A stretch of 64,000 bases of DNA from Pseudomonas sp. LS-2 (GTDB lineage Bacteria; Pseudomonadota; Gammaproteobacteria; Pseudomonadales; Pseudomonadaceae). The stretch lies in contig NZ_QXTJ01000015.1 in NCBI RefSeq assembly GCF_003605735.1, forward strand, positions 372,242 through 436,241, given 5' to 3'. Below, one piece after another: positions 39,966 through 49,684 of the stretch (the stretch's first letter is position 1; every line of letters starts with the position of its first letter). The notes beneath the pieces are model-generated. The model did not search any database and had not been told where the DNA came from. It was given only the letters and a program-made list of their open reading frames with translations. The position numbers and the translations under genes were made by a program.

Positions 39966-40757
39966 TTAGTGTATCTCGAATGTATCAGCGTCGAGATATG
40001 CCGGGAATTTCTGCCGGTACGCCGACAGGCTTTCGGCAGACAGGCTGACATGAAATACACCATCGGCTTCGCCAATGTTCAGCAGGCTCTCGCCCTGGAA
40101 GTCCAGCACCTGACTGTCTCCGGTGTAGGCAAAACCCTTGCCGTCCGTGCCAATGCGGTTGACGGCTGCGACATAGCACAGATTTTCGATGGCCCGCGCC
40201 GGCAACAAGCGGTTCCAGTGCTGACGACGGGCCCCAGGCCAATTCGCCGTGTACAACAGCAGATCGGTGTCATGCGCGCCGCGACTCCACACTGGGAACC
40301 GCAGGTCATAACAAATCAGCGGGCGAATTCGCCAACCCTTGAGTTCAAACTGGACCTGACGTTCGCCCGGGCTGTAATGCTCGTGCTCGCCCGCCATGCG
40401 GAACAGGTGACGTTTGTCGTAATGCAACAAATCGCCGTCGGGACGGGCCCACAGCAGGCGATTTCGGTGACTGCCGTCCGCCGCTCGAATGATCACACTG
40501 CCGGTCACGACCGCGTTGATGCGTTTGGCCTGCGCCAGCAGCCACTTGGACGTGACGCCGTTTTCCGGCTCGGCGAGGGTTTCGGAATCCATCGAGAAAC
40601 CGGTGGTGAACATCTCCGGCAGAATCACCAGATCGGCGCCTTGCGCTTGCTCCAGCAATTCCTCGAAGTGCGCATGGTTGGCCTTGCAGTCGTGCCAGAC
40701 CAGCGTGGTCTGCACCAGCGCGATGTTCAGATTCGACAAGTTGCTCAGATCGCGCAT
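39966..40757 (-). CDS. Omega-amidase-type carbon-nitrogen hydrolase (YafV-like)
   Basis: The 263-residue nitrilase-superfamily enzyme has the catalytic triad E48 (LPEMF), K115 (YDKRHLF) and C149 (LICYDLRFP). These fit the YafV/NIT2 branch, which hydrolyses 2-oxoglutaramate or 2-oxosuccinamate to the 2-oxo acid and ammonia. Its start (ATG at 40755-40757) overlaps the end of the upstream aminotransferase gene by 13 bases. That pairing suggests the amidase clears the oxo-amide made when glutamine is the amino donor. Confidence 0.87.
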   Translation of the reverse strand: MRDLSNLSNLNIALVQTTLVWHDCKANHAHFEELLEQAQGADLVILPEMFTTGFSMDSETLAEPENGVTSKWLLAQAKRINAVVTGSVIIRAADGSHRNRLLWARPDGDLLHYDKRHLFRMAGEHEHYSPGERQVQFELKGWRIRPLICYDLRFPVWSRGAHDTDLLLYTANWPGARRQHWNRLLPARAIENLCYVAAVNRIGTDGKGFAYTGDSQVLDFQGESLLNIGEADGVFHVSLSAESLSAYRQKFPAYLDADTFEIH

Positions 40758-41893
40758 AGTTTTTCCGCTGCCTGACGCAACGTCTCCTCTCGCTTTGGAA
40801 AGCACAGGCGAATGATGCGCTGGCCTTCAGGCGGGCTCTGGTAAAACACTGAAATCGGAATGCTCGCCACGCCATGTTCGCGGGTCATCCACAGGGACAT
40901 GTCGACGTCGTTGAGGTCGGGGCGAATCTGCGAATAATCGACCAACTGGAAGTAGGTGCCCGACGCGCGCGTGAAGGTGAAACGCGATGACTCCAGGCGA
41001 TCGCAGAAGAAATCACGCTTGGCCTGGTAGAACGCGGGCAACTCCTCGACATGCTCGGGACACGCGGCCATGAAATCGGCCAGCGCCCATTGCAGCGGCG
41101 TCACGCCACAGAAACCTACGAATTGGTGGATCTTGCGCATCTCGGCAGTCAGCGCGGGGGGCGCGACCAGATAGCCGGTTTTCCAGCCGGTGACGTGGTA
41201 GGTCTTGCCGAACGAGCTGACCACAAAGGCGCGCTCATACAACTCTTCGTGGGCCAGGACGCTGGCATGCTTGACGCCATCGAACACCAGGTGCTCGTAC
41301 ACTTCATCGCTGACCAGATAGATGTCGCGATCACGGATCAATGCTGCCAATTGATCCAGCTCGCTGCGAGTGATCAGCGCACCACTGGGGTTGTGCGGCG
41401 TGTTGATGATCACCATGCGGGTCCGCGGACTCAGCGCAGCGCTGAACTTCTCCCAGTCGATGGAGAAGTCGCCATCCTTGAGCTGCACATGCACACAGCG
41501 GCCGCCGGCCAGTTCAACCGAAGGCTCGTAGCTGTCGTAACTTGGATCGAAGACGATGACTTCGTCACCCGCCCGCACCACGGTCTGGATCGCGCAGAAG
41601 ATGGCATGGGTGGCACCGGGGGTGATGGTGACCTCGGCGTTCATGTCGACCTGACGCCCGTAAGAACGGGCGATCTTGGCGGCAACCTGCTCACGCAGCG
41701 CCGGCAAGCCGGTCATTGGCGCGTATTGATTGTGGCCGTCCATGGTGTGGCGGCAGAGGGCCTCGCGCAGCGCGTCGGGGCCGTCGAAATCGGGAAAACC
41801 CTGAGAAAGATTGATTGCACCGGTTTCGGCTGCAAGCTGGGACATCACGGTGAAGATGGTGGTGCCAACGTTCGGCAATTTGCTGGTGATCAT
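40745..41893 (-). CDS. PLP-dependent aminotransferase, methionine/glutamine transaminase (YbdL-like)
   Basis: The 382-residue class I/II aminotransferase has NLSQGFPDFDGP at the N-terminus, INTPHNPSGA, SDEVYEHLVFD and the PLP lysine in SSFGKTYHVTGWKTG. E. coli YbdL, a methionine aminotransferase, has the same opening pattern. The ATG at 41891-41893 with AGGAAA upstream is preferred to an in-frame ATG 18 bases earlier. Overlap with the omega-amidase gene supports a methionine-salvage-type transaminase/omega-amidase couple. Confidence 0.87.
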   Translation of the reverse strand: MITSKLPNVGTTIFTVMSQLAAETGAINLSQGFPDFDGPDALREALCRHTMDGHNQYAPMTGLPALREQVAAKIARSYGRQVDMNAEVTITPGATHAIFCAIQTVVRAGDEVIVFDPSYDSYEPSVELAGGRCVHVQLKDGDFSIDWEKFSAALSPRTRMVIINTPHNPSGALITRSELDQLAALIRDRDIYLVSDEVYEHLVFDGVKHASVLAHEELYERAFVVSSFGKTYHVTGWKTGYLVAPPALTAEMRKIHQFVGFCGVTPLQWALADFMAACPEHVEELPAFYQAKRDFFCDRLESSRFTFTRASGTYFQLVDYSQIRPDLNDVDMSLWMTREHGVASIPISVFYQSPPEGQRIIRLCFPKREETLRQAAEKLCAI

Positions 41894-41964
41894 AGGGTTT
41901 TCCTGCTTCACACCCGGCTCCAGAACGGCACGGGGTCTCGCAGGATAGCCCAGATGTCCGGCAC

Positions 41965-41991
41965 AAAAAAAGGCGCCATTGGCGCCTTTTT
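41965..41991. terminator. Terminator downstream of der
   Basis: GGCGCC (41972-41977) and GGCGCC (41981-41986) form a stem with a 3-base loop, flanked by A- and T-runs. It ends the long ndk-to-der gene group on the minus strand. Confidence 0.88.
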
Positions 41992-42012
41992 CGAAGAAAG
42001 ACCGTTACAGAA

Positions 42013-43482
42013 TCAGCGCTTGTCCTTGCGCTTCTTCTCGGCTTTCTTGTGGTGCGACATCAAGCGACGCTTCTTGTTGACCTGGCGATCTGTCAGCGTG
42101 TTCTTGTTGCCTTCGTACGGGTTATCTCCGCCTTTGAACTCGATGCGAATCGGCGTACCGACCAGCTTGAGCACGCGACGATAGGTGTTTTCGAGGTAAC
42201 GCACGTACGACTTCGGTACGCGCTCGACCTGGTTGCCGTGGATCACGATGATCGGCGGGTTGGCGCCACCCAGGTGAGCGTAGCGCAGCTTGATCCGACG
42301 ACTGTTGACCATCGGCGGCTGGTGTTCAGTGACCGCGTCTTCGAGGATCTGGGTCAGACGGCTGGTGGGCCAGCGGGTGACCGCGGACTTGAACGAGTTC
42401 TGAACCGACTGGTAGAGGTTGCCGACGCCCGTGCCGTGCAGCGCGGAAATGAAGTGAATGTCCGCGAAGTCGACGAAGAACAACCGACGCTCAAGCTCGG
42501 TCTTCACGTAGTCGCGCTCGCTCGGCACCATGCCGTCCCACTTGTTCAGCGCGATAACCAGCGCACGACCGGCTTCCAGAGCAAAGCCCAGCAGGTTGAG
42601 GTCGTGATCGACCACGCCTTCGCGGGCGTCCATGACGAAGATCACCACGTTGGCGTCTTTGATCGCTTGCAGGGTTTTGACTACCGAGAACTTTTCGACT
42701 TCCTCGTGGATCTTGCCGCGCTTGCGCACACCGGCGGTGTCGATCAGCGTGTACTTCTCGTCGTTGCGCTCGAACGGGATGTAGATACTGTCGCGCGTGG
42801 TGCCTGGCTGGTCGTAGACGATGACGCGGTCTTCGCCAAGCATGCGGTTGACCAGCGTCGACTTGCCGACGTTGGGTCGTCCGATGATGGCGATTTTGAT
42901 GCCGTCCTTCTCGCTCGGGCCTGGAATGCGCTTGGCTTCCTCACCTTCGGCGACGTCTTCTTCCTCGCCCTCTTCCACTTCATCAGCGTCTTTGGGGAAT
43001 TCGCGCAGAGCGATTTCCAGCATCTGCGTGATGCCGCGACCATGCGCACCGGCGACTGGAATCGCGTCGCCCATGCCCAGCGGAGCGAACTCGGCGCGTG
43101 CCATGTCAGGGTCGATGTTATCGACCTTGTTGGCGACCACGTACGAGGTCTTGTTGCGCTTGCGCAGGTGCTCGCCAATCATCTGGTCGGCGGCGGTGAA
43201 GCCGGCTTTGGCGTCTACCAGGAACAGCACGACATCGGCTTCTTCGATGGCCAGCAGCGACTGCTCTGCCATCTTTTCGTCCATGCCGTGTTCATCACCG
43301 GAGATACCGCCGGTGTCGATCAGGATGTAGGTACGCCCTTGCCACTTGGCCTCACCGTATTGGCGATCACGGGTCAGACCGGACAAGTCGCCGACGATGG
43401 CGTCGCGAGTCCTGGTCAGGCGGTTGAACAAGGTGGACTTGCCGACGTTCGGTCGACCCACCAGGGCGATTACGGGAACCAT
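42013..43482 (-). CDS. der: Ribosome biogenesis GTPase Der
   Basis: Der/EngA (489 residues) acts in 50S assembly. It has two consecutive Era-type GTPase domains, each with P-loop GRPNVGKST (near residues 8 and ~200) and NKxD motifs ([15 protein letters not shown]), an acidic linker ([16 protein letters not shown]) and a C-terminal KH-like domain ending in a basic tail of Lys/Arg. The ATG at 43480-43482 gives the conserved [17 protein letters not shown] start. Confidence 0.97.
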   Translation of the reverse strand: MVPVIALVGRPNVGKSTLFNRLTRTRDAIVGDLSGLTRDRQYGEAKWQGRTYILIDTGGISGDEHGMDEKMAEQSLLAIEEADVVLFLVDAKAGFTAADQMIGEHLRKRNKTSYVVANKVDNIDPDMARAEFAPLGMGDAIPVAGAHGRGITQMLEIALREFPKDADEVEEGEEEDVAEGEEAKRIPGPSEKDGIKIAIIGRPNVGKSTLVNRMLGEDRVIVYDQPGTTRDSIYIPFERNDEKYTLIDTAGVRKRGKIHEEVEKFSVVKTLQAIKDANVVIFVMDAREGVVDHDLNLLGFALEAGRALVIALNKWDGMVPSERDYVKTELERRLFFVDFADIHFISALHGTGVGNLYQSVQNSFKSAVTRWPTSRLTQILEDAVTEHQPPMVNSRRIKLRYAHLGGANPPIIVIHGNQVERVPKSYVRYLENTYRRVLKLVGTPIRIEFKGGDNPYEGNKNTLTDRQVNKKRRLMSHHKKAEKKRKDKR

Positions 43483-43518
43483 GCGGCTCTCCACTTCGTT
43501 ATTTCAGAAAATACAAAA

Positions 43519-43587
43519 GCCGCTGCAAGGCAGCGGCCGGAGTTCGGAGCGGCACCCTAAGTGCCGCAAGCCCCGTCAGAGCGGGGC
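43519..43587 (-). other. Three consecutive hairpins between bamB and der
   Basis: Stems: GCCCCG/CGGGGC (43570-43587), GCGGCAC/GTGCCGC (43549-43567) and GCCGCTGC/GCAGCGGC (43519-43537, 3-base loop). On the minus strand the last is followed by TTTTGTATTTTC and could partly terminate transcription leaving bamB, giving lower der expression. Confidence 0.6.
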
Positions 43588-43634
43588 CGCCCGAGGAAAG
43601 CCGATTCACTGGCCTCCTCAAGCATAGACAGCCA

Positions 43635-44786
43635 CTACTTGATCGTCAGGGCTTCCAGCTTGCCGCTGTTGCCGAAGACGTAAATGGTGTTGCCCGACAC
43701 CAGTGGACGGGCACGCAGGCCGTCACTGTCGATCTTTTCACGGCCAACGAAATGACCGTCGACCTGACTCAGCAGATGCAGATAGCCTTCCATGTCACCG
43801 ACGGCTACGTAGCTGGAGAACACTTCCGGCGAACCCAGTTGACGACGGGCCAGCGAATCGTTGCTCCACAGCGCGGTGGACGAACGCTCATCGACGCCTT
43901 CCACGGTGCCGTTTGCCAGCGAAACGTAAACGCTGCCGAAGCCCTGGGCAACGCCCGAGTAGCTCGACGCATCACGCTGCCACAGGACACGCCCGCTCTG
44001 CAGTTCAAGACCTGCTACGCGCCCCTGGTAAGTCGCGACGTACAGGGTGGTGCCCGATAACAGCAGGCCGCCGTCGATGTCGACGACACGATCCAGCTCG
44101 GAACGGCCTTGCGGAATCGCAACGCGTTGCTCCCAGACAGGCACGCCGTTGCTGATGTCCAGTGCCACGACCTTGCCAGTCGACAGGCCTGCAACGGCCA
44201 GTTGATTGGTGACGATTGGTGCGCCAGTACCGCGCAGGGTCAGAACCGCAGGACTGCTGTCGTAGATCCAGCGCTGATCACCCGTGGCGGCATCGTAACC
44301 GATGACCTTGTCATCCTGAGTCTGGGCAACCACGACATCGCCGTTGGTTGCCGGAGACGACAGCACTTCACTGGTGGCCTTGGCCTTCCACTTCTGTTCG
44401 CCAGTGGCCTCGTCAAGAACGATGACCTCGCCACGGAGGGTGCCCAGCATGACCATGCCGAAGCCTACGCCGACGGCACCGGAAACAGGCTGCTCAAGCT
44501 CCTTTTTCCAGACCACGTCACCGTTGCTGCGGTTGATCGCCATGACCAGACCGTTGGCATCGGCAGCGTAGATGTTCTCGCCGTCGATAGCCGGAACCAG
44601 CATGTTATAGATGTCGCCCTGACCATCACCGACCGAGCGGCTCCACAGCTTTTGCAGGACCACTTCTTCTTTGAAGTCGGTCAGCTCGGCCGGAGGCAAT
44701 TCCTTTTTGCTGTTGCTGCTGCAACCCGCGGCCAGAATGGCCAGAGCCAGCAATGCTGCATGTTTCCAACGAATCACGTCACGCAT
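43635..44786 (-). CDS. bamB: Outer membrane protein assembly factor BamB
   Basis: BamB (383 residues) is the lipoprotein of the BAM complex that inserts beta-barrel proteins. The signal peptide ends in the lipobox LAAGC (C22), followed by eight PQQ-like beta-propeller blades with recurring motifs such as NGDVVWKKEL, TGEQKWKAKA and TGDQRWIYD. It overlaps the upstream yfgM-like gene by 8 bases. The yfgM-bamB-der order is standard. Confidence 0.95.
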   Translation of the reverse strand: MRDVIRWKHAALLALAILAAGCSSNSKKELPPAELTDFKEEVVLQKLWSRSVGDGQGDIYNMLVPAIDGENIYAADANGLVMAINRSNGDVVWKKELEQPVSGAVGVGFGMVMLGTLRGEVIVLDEATGEQKWKAKATSEVLSSPATNGDVVVAQTQDDKVIGYDAATGDQRWIYDSSPAVLTLRGTGAPIVTNQLAVAGLSTGKVVALDISNGVPVWEQRVAIPQGRSELDRVVDIDGGLLLSGTTLYVATYQGRVAGLELQSGRVLWQRDASSYSGVAQGFGSVYVSLANGTVEGVDERSSTALWSNDSLARRQLGSPEVFSSYVAVGDMEGYLHLLSQVDGHFVGREKIDSDGLRARPLVSGNTIYVFGNSGKLEALTIK

Positions 44787-45420
44787 CCCCTTTCGCCAGA
44801 TCGTCGAGCTTCATTTGCAAGCCACCCACTGCCGCTTCCTCGGAAAGCGCAGCCTTGGCCTTTTTGTAAGCAGCGTAAGCATCGTCGGTACGACCCAGCT
44901 GAACCAGCAGGTCACCGCGCAGCTCTTCACGGCTGGCCGCGAAAGCCTTGTCGGCATCGCCGTCGAGCAGTTTCAGCGCGTCTTCTGCCTTGTTCTGGGC
45001 TGCCAGCACGCGAGCCAGACGTTGACGGGCAATTTCGCCCAGCGTCGGGTTGGCCGGCTTGTCGTTGACCGCTTTCAGCTCGCTTGCAGCGTCGTCCAGC
45101 TTACCGGTATCGACCGCGACCTTGGCCACGAACAGGCTGCCGTACTGGGCGTAAGGAGTGCCGCCAAAATCGCTTTTCAGTTTGCCGGCGATTTCAGCCA
45201 CACGACCGGCATCGGCCTGGCCGCTTGGAGTCAGCGCCGTTTCCAGCAACTGCTGGTACAGGGCCGAGGCACCCTGGGCCTGGTTGTTCTGATAGCGGTG
45301 CCAGGCTTGCCAGCCCAACACAACGATCACTGCGAGCAGACCGCCGGTGACCAAGGGCTTGCCGTTACGCTGCCACCAGTCTTTTACCGCTGCCAGCTGT
45401 TCATCATCGGTACTCGACAC
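44779..45420 (-). CDS. yfgM: YfgM-like tetratricopeptide membrane protein (SecYEG ancillary factor)
   Basis: The product has 213 residues: a cytoplasmic N-terminus (SSTDDEQLAAVKDWWQRNG), one membrane segment (~23-43) and a periplasmic helical region with TPR-like repeats (~50-205). E. coli YfgM binds the SecYEG translocon together with PpiD. Position between hisS and bamB, and the 8-base overlap with bamB, match that orthologue. Function here is inferred by orthology. Confidence 0.88.
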   Translation of the reverse strand: MSSTDDEQLAAVKDWWQRNGKPLVTGGLLAVIVVLGWQAWHRYQNNQAQGASALYQQLLETALTPSGQADAGRVAEIAGKLKSDFGGTPYAQYGSLFVAKVAVDTGKLDDAASELKAVNDKPANPTLGEIARQRLARVLAAQNKAEDALKLLDGDADKAFAASREELRGDLLVQLGRTDDAYAAYKKAKAALSEEAAVGGLQMKLDDLAKGDA

Positions 45421-45456
45421 CCCAATACTCCTATCTAATTCGGCTGTTTATCAGCT

Positions 45457-46746
45457 TCAACCCTGCACGACGCAGGTGGCCAGGTGCTCAGACAGAGCAT
45501 CCCAGGCAATATTTTGTTGTTCGCCCTGACCGCGCAGAGGCTTGACGCCCACTTCCTTGCGAGCCAGTTCTTCGTCTCCCAGGATCAGCGCATACAGCGC
45601 GCCGCTCTTGTCGGCCTTCTTGAACTGGCTCTTGAAGCTGCCAGCACCCGCATTGACCTGCAGACGCAGATTCGGCGCCTGATCACGCAGACGCTCTGAC
45701 AACGCCAGCGCAGCCAGCTCTGCAGCCTCGCCGAATGCACAGACGTAGACGTCGATCGTGCGCGAAATCTCTTCCGGCACCTGTTCCAGGGTTTCCAGCA
45801 GCAGAACCAGGCGCTCGATGCCCATGGCAAAACCCACACCCGTGGTCGGCTTGCCACCCATCTGCTCCACCAGACCGTCGTAACGGCCGCCCGCGCAGAC
45901 AGTGCCTTGGGCCCCCAGCTGATCGGTGACCCATTCGAAAACGGTCTTGCTGTAGTAGTCCAGGCCGCGAACCAGTTTCGGATTGATCACGTAAGGAATG
46001 CCGGCCGCATCGAGACGCGCCTTGAGGCCCTCGAAGTGAACACGGGACTCTTCGTCCAGATAGTCCGCCAGCTTCGGCGCATCGACCAGCACGGCCTGGG
46101 TTTCAGGATGCTTGGTGTCCAGCACCCGCAGCGGGTTGGTTTTCAAACGACGCTGGCTGTCTTCGTCCAGTTGCTCCAGACGGGCCGACAGATACTCGAC
46201 CAGGGCCTCACGATAGCGCCCACGGGCCTCGCTGGTGCCCAGGCTGTTGAGTTCGAGCTTGACGGCATTACGAATGCCCAGCAGGCCCCACAGGCGCCAG
46301 GTCAATACGATCAGTTCGGCGTCGATATCCGGGCCGTCAAGGTTGAAAACCTCACAGCCGATCTGGTGGAACTGGCGATAACGACCTTTCTGCGGACGCT
46401 CGTGGCGGAACATCGGACCGATGTACCACAGTTTCTGTACCTGACCGCCACCGGTGATGCCGTGTTCCAGCACCGCGCGCACGCAGGCGGCCGTGCCTTC
46501 AGGGCGCAGGGTCAGCGAGTCGCCGTTGCGGTCGGCGAAGGTGTACATTTCTTTCTCGACGATGTCGGTGACTTCGCCGATGGAGCGCTTGAACAGCTCG
46601 GTGAACTCAACGATCGGCATGCGAATCTGGCGATAACCGTAATTATCCAGCAAACGCGATACGGTGCCTTCGAAATAGCGCCACAGCGGCGTCTGGTCCG
46701 GCAGGATGTCGTTCATGCCACGAATGGCTTGCAGAGACTTACTCAC
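45457..46746 (-). CDS. hisS: Histidyl-tRNA synthetase
   Basis: HisRS (429 residues) is a class II synthetase. It opens with [18 protein letters not shown] and has motif 2 ([19 protein letters not shown]), the histidine-specific loops ([26 protein letters not shown]) and motif 3 ([16 protein letters not shown]), then a C-terminal anticodon-binding domain. It sits between ispG and yfgM with a 21-base gap on the ispG side. Confidence 0.98.
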   Translation of the reverse strand: MSKSLQAIRGMNDILPDQTPLWRYFEGTVSRLLDNYGYRQIRMPIVEFTELFKRSIGEVTDIVEKEMYTFADRNGDSLTLRPEGTAACVRAVLEHGITGGGQVQKLWYIGPMFRHERPQKGRYRQFHQIGCEVFNLDGPDIDAELIVLTWRLWGLLGIRNAVKLELNSLGTSEARGRYREALVEYLSARLEQLDEDSQRRLKTNPLRVLDTKHPETQAVLVDAPKLADYLDEESRVHFEGLKARLDAAGIPYVINPKLVRGLDYYSKTVFEWVTDQLGAQGTVCAGGRYDGLVEQMGGKPTTGVGFAMGIERLVLLLETLEQVPEEISRTIDVYVCAFGEAAELAALALSERLRDQAPNLRLQVNAGAGSFKSQFKKADKSGALYALILGDEELARKEVGVKPLRGQGEQQNIAWDALSEHLATCVVQG

Positions 46747-46767
46747 AAAAATTCCTTGGAAACTGGG

Positions 46768-47877
46768 TTAGCCGCGAACGATCAGCGCTGCGTCGGCCTG
46801 GGCCTTCTCGGCCGCTTTCTCGCGAATCAAGCGTTCCAGCTCGTCCACCAGATTGTCATTGGTCAGCTTCTGCGACGGTTTGCCGTCGATGTAGATCAGG
46901 TTCGGCGTGCCACCGGTGAGGCCGATATGTGCCTCTTTGGCTTCGCCGGGACCGTTCACCACACAACCGATCACCGCGACATCGAGCGGAACCAGCAAGT
47001 CCTCAAGGCGCCCTTCCAGCTCGTTCATGGTCTTGACCACATCGAAGTTCTGCCGCGAGCAGCTCGGGCAGGCGATGAAGTTGATACCACGGGAACGCAG
47101 GTGCAGCGACTTGAGGATGTCGTAACCGACTTTCACTTCTTCGACCGGATCGGCGGCCAGCGAGATACGGATGGTATCGCCGATTCCTTCGGCCAGCAGC
47201 ATACCTAGGCCGACGGCCGATTTCACTGTGCCTGAACGCAAACCACCTGCTTCGGTGATGCCAAGGTGCAATGGCTGGATGATTTGCTTGGCCAGCAGAC
47301 GATACGCTTCGACGGCCATGAACACGTCGGACGCCTTGACGCTGACTTTGAAGTCCTGGAAATCCAGGCGGTCGAGGTGCTCGACATGACGTAAGGCCGA
47401 CTCAACCAATGCGGCTGGCGTCGGCTCTCCGTATTTCTTCTGCAGGTCTTTTTCCAGGGAACCGGCGTTGACGCCGATGCGGATTGGAATACCGCGATCA
47501 CGTGCCGCATCGACCACCGCGCGCACGCGGTCTTCGCGACCGATGTTGCCCGGATTGATGCGCAGGCAATCGACGCCAAGCTCAGCCACACGAAGGGCGA
47601 TCTTGTAATCGAAATGGATGTCAGCGACCAGGGGAACCTTGACCAGTTGCTTGATGCGCCCGAACGCCTCGGCGGCGTCCATGTCCGGAACGGAAACGCG
47701 AACGATGTCCACGCCAGCCGCTTCCAGGCGGTTGATCTGGGCGACGGTGGCGGCGACATCGTTGGTGTCGCTGTTGGTCATGCTCTGTACCGCGATCGGC
47801 GCATCACCGCCGACCGGCACGGAGCCGACCCAGATTTTACGAGATTCGCGACGTTTGATCGGAGATTCGCCGTGCAT
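46768..47877 (-). CDS. ispG: 4-hydroxy-3-methylbut-2-enyl-diphosphate synthase (flavodoxin)
   Basis: IspG (369 residues) catalyses the penultimate step of the MEP isoprenoid pathway using a [4Fe-4S] cluster. The N-terminal TIM barrel ([20 protein letters not shown]) is followed by the cluster domain with [14 protein letters not shown] and [10 protein letters not shown] supplying three Cys. Since it needs Fe-S cluster assembly, its place near the isc operon is notable but common. It starts 3 bases after the rodZ stop. Confidence 0.97.
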   Translation of the reverse strand: MHGESPIKRRESRKIWVGSVPVGGDAPIAVQSMTNSDTNDVAATVAQINRLEAAGVDIVRVSVPDMDAAEAFGRIKQLVKVPLVADIHFDYKIALRVAELGVDCLRINPGNIGREDRVRAVVDAARDRGIPIRIGVNAGSLEKDLQKKYGEPTPAALVESALRHVEHLDRLDFQDFKVSVKASDVFMAVEAYRLLAKQIIQPLHLGITEAGGLRSGTVKSAVGLGMLLAEGIGDTIRISLAADPVEEVKVGYDILKSLHLRSRGINFIACPSCSRQNFDVVKTMNELEGRLEDLLVPLDVAVIGCVVNGPGEAKEAHIGLTGGTPNLIYIDGKPSQKLTNDNLVDELERLIREKAAEKAQADAALIVRG

Positions 47878-47880
47878 GAC

Positions 47881-48903
47881 TTATTGCCCCAGCTTCATGC
47901 GAGCCGTCTGGCCCGATGTATAAGGTGTAACGTCCACCGCCTGACCGTTGTAGCTGACCTGTGCCGCACGCGCTACGCCCAGACGCACTGCCAGAGGCGG
48001 TTTGCCACTGACATTCACGCTGTCGCCTGAACGCTTGAGGCCGCTGGTCAGCACCTTGCCATTACCGTCAGTGATCTGGAACCAGCAATCGGCGGTGAAC
48101 TGGATCTGTACCTGACCGAAGCCTGCCGGAGCAGGCGCTGCTTCAGCCGGCGCAGGTGCCGGAGCTGGCGCTGGCGCAGGAGTTGCTGCAGTGGCCGGAG
48201 TCATCGGTGTGGAGTGAGCTGGCGCTGCCGGTGTTGCTGGCGTGCCATGAGCAGGCGCGGGCACTGGCGTACCCGCGACAGGTGCCGTTGCAGTCGACGT
48301 AGCGGGCGTCACAGGTGCTGGCGCGTCGGGCTCCGTGTTATTGAGCGGCAGAGGCGCGGTGTTGTTCTGCGCTTCGGCGACAGCCTGATCTTCGGGCTCG
48401 TCGAGCGGATGAATCTGCGTGGTGCCGTCGGCGCTTTCCACTTCAACGTGTTCCATGCCCAGACTGGCCGGCTCTTTGCCACGCAGAGTTGCCTGATCCT
48501 GCCACCAGACGAATCCACCGCCAATCAGCGCGACCAGCAGCAACAGGCTGACGATGCGCAGGATATTGTGGGACAGACGCACGGGCTCTTCGATACGGCC
48601 CAACGCATGCACGTTACTGCCCTTGCCGTCGGTGCCGGTGTACTGGTCGAACTGGCTGACCAGTTCTGCCTGGTCCAGGCCCATCAGTTTCGCGTAGGCA
48701 CGAATGTAGCCCCGGGCAAAGGTATGGCCGGGAAGCTTGTCAAAGTCGCCCGACTCCACATAGCCGAGGGAGGTCGCGGTGAGGTTCAGCCTCAAAGCCA
48801 CATCTGGCAGCGACCAGTTTTTGCTCTCGCGTGCCTGGCGCAACGTTTCACCAGGGTTGGTACGAGTGGCTGCTACAACTTCGGGATGCGCCGCTTTCAT
48901 CAT
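47881..48903 (-). CDS. rodZ: RodZ-type membrane helix-turn-helix protein
   Basis: The 340-residue protein has a cytoplasmic HTH_25 domain (~15-85, LRQARESKNWSLPDVALRLN and KLPGHTFARGYIRAYAKLMG), one membrane segment (~110-131), a long Pro/Ala/Thr periplasmic linker (~200-265, with repeated AP dipeptides) and a C-terminal DUF4115 domain. RodZ anchors MreB and controls rod shape. The first two codons are both ATG, and the start overlaps the pilF stop (ATGATGA), indicating coupling. Confidence 0.92.
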   Translation of the reverse strand: MMKAAHPEVVAATRTNPGETLRQARESKNWSLPDVALRLNLTATSLGYVESGDFDKLPGHTFARGYIRAYAKLMGLDQAELVSQFDQYTGTDGKGSNVHALGRIEEPVRLSHNILRIVSLLLLVALIGGGFVWWQDQATLRGKEPASLGMEHVEVESADGTTQIHPLDEPEDQAVAEAQNNTAPLPLNNTEPDAPAPVTPATSTATAPVAGTPVPAPAHGTPATPAAPAHSTPMTPATAATPAPAPAPAPAPAEAAPAPAGFGQVQIQFTADCWFQITDGNGKVLTSGLKRSGDSVNVSGKPPLAVRLGVARAAQVSYNGQAVDVTPYTSGQTARMKLGQ

Positions 48904-49658
48904 TGCTCCGACAGGTATTGCTGATATTCCGGCGTACCGGGATAGAGTCTTTTTAGTTGCAGGCCATAGCTGGCTGCCTTGTTGCGATCGTCATAAATCT
49001 TCGCCAACCGCGTACCCAGCAACAGACTACGTGCATTCTGGTCGCTAAGCTGGCTGAAACGGTCGTAATAGTCTCGCGCCGGCACATAATGCCTGTCTTC
49101 GTAAGACAACTCAGCCATTTCCAGCAAAGCACGCGGTTGTTGGCGATCAAGCCTCAAGGCCTTGGTGAATTCTTCGCGCGCAGCATCGCGGTTGCCCAGC
49201 TTCAATGAGGTCATGCCCAGGTTCTCGAAAACCCTGGCCCGCTCAGCATAAAGGTCATCATCGGCGGCCTGCTGAAATCGCTCGTAAGCCTCCTTGTAGC
49301 GCTTCTGCTCGTAAAGAAAACCACCGTAATTATTGAGGATGCGTGCATCCTTGGGACGGGAGGACAACGCTTTGGTGTAGTACTGACTGGCCAGATCCGG
49401 CTCCAGCTCAGCCTGAAATACCAACCCCAATGCAGCGTTGGCATCGGCGTCGGAGCTGTCCAGCTCAAGCGCTTTCTTCAAAGGCGCCTTGGCGCGCTCC
49501 ATCTGGCCCTGCTGCAGATAACCGAGGCCCAACTGCACATAGGCGTGGCGAGCCTCTTCACGTCCCTTGCCGGTACTCAGCGGATCGACGTTGCCAGTGG
49601 AAACACAACCAACCAGCAATGTGGCAAAACACAGCAGCAGCGCAGCGCGCAGGGACAT
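48900..49658 (-). CDS. pilF: Type IV pilus biogenesis lipoprotein PilF (PilW-type pilotin)
   Basis: The 252-residue protein has a lipoprotein signal (LVGC, C18) and about six TPR repeats (e.g. AKAPLKKALELDSSDADANA). In Pseudomonas PilF carries secretin PilQ to the outer membrane and helps it multimerise. The ATG at 49656-49658 has AGAGGA upstream; the longer frame would start at TTG 49676 with no ribosome site. It lies 26 bases after rlmN and overlaps rodZ. Confidence 0.93.
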   Translation of the reverse strand: MSLRAALLLCFATLLVGCVSTGNVDPLSTGKGREEARHAYVQLGLGYLQQGQMERAKAPLKKALELDSSDADANAALGLVFQAELEPDLASQYYTKALSSRPKDARILNNYGGFLYEQKRYKEAYERFQQAADDDLYAERARVFENLGMTSLKLGNRDAAREEFTKALRLDRQQPRALLEMAELSYEDRHYVPARDYYDRFSQLSDQNARSLLLGTRLAKIYDDRNKAASYGLQLKRLYPGTPEYQQYLSEQ

Positions 49659-49684
49659 AGAGATCCTCTCAGTCAAATTCGCAA

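Noticed and set aside
48120..48320. Pro/Ala repeat tract in rodZ as a possible DNA repeat or CRISPR-like array
   Set aside because: It is an in-frame low-complexity linker between the membrane helix and DUF4115, common in RodZ; there are no direct repeats with unique spacers.
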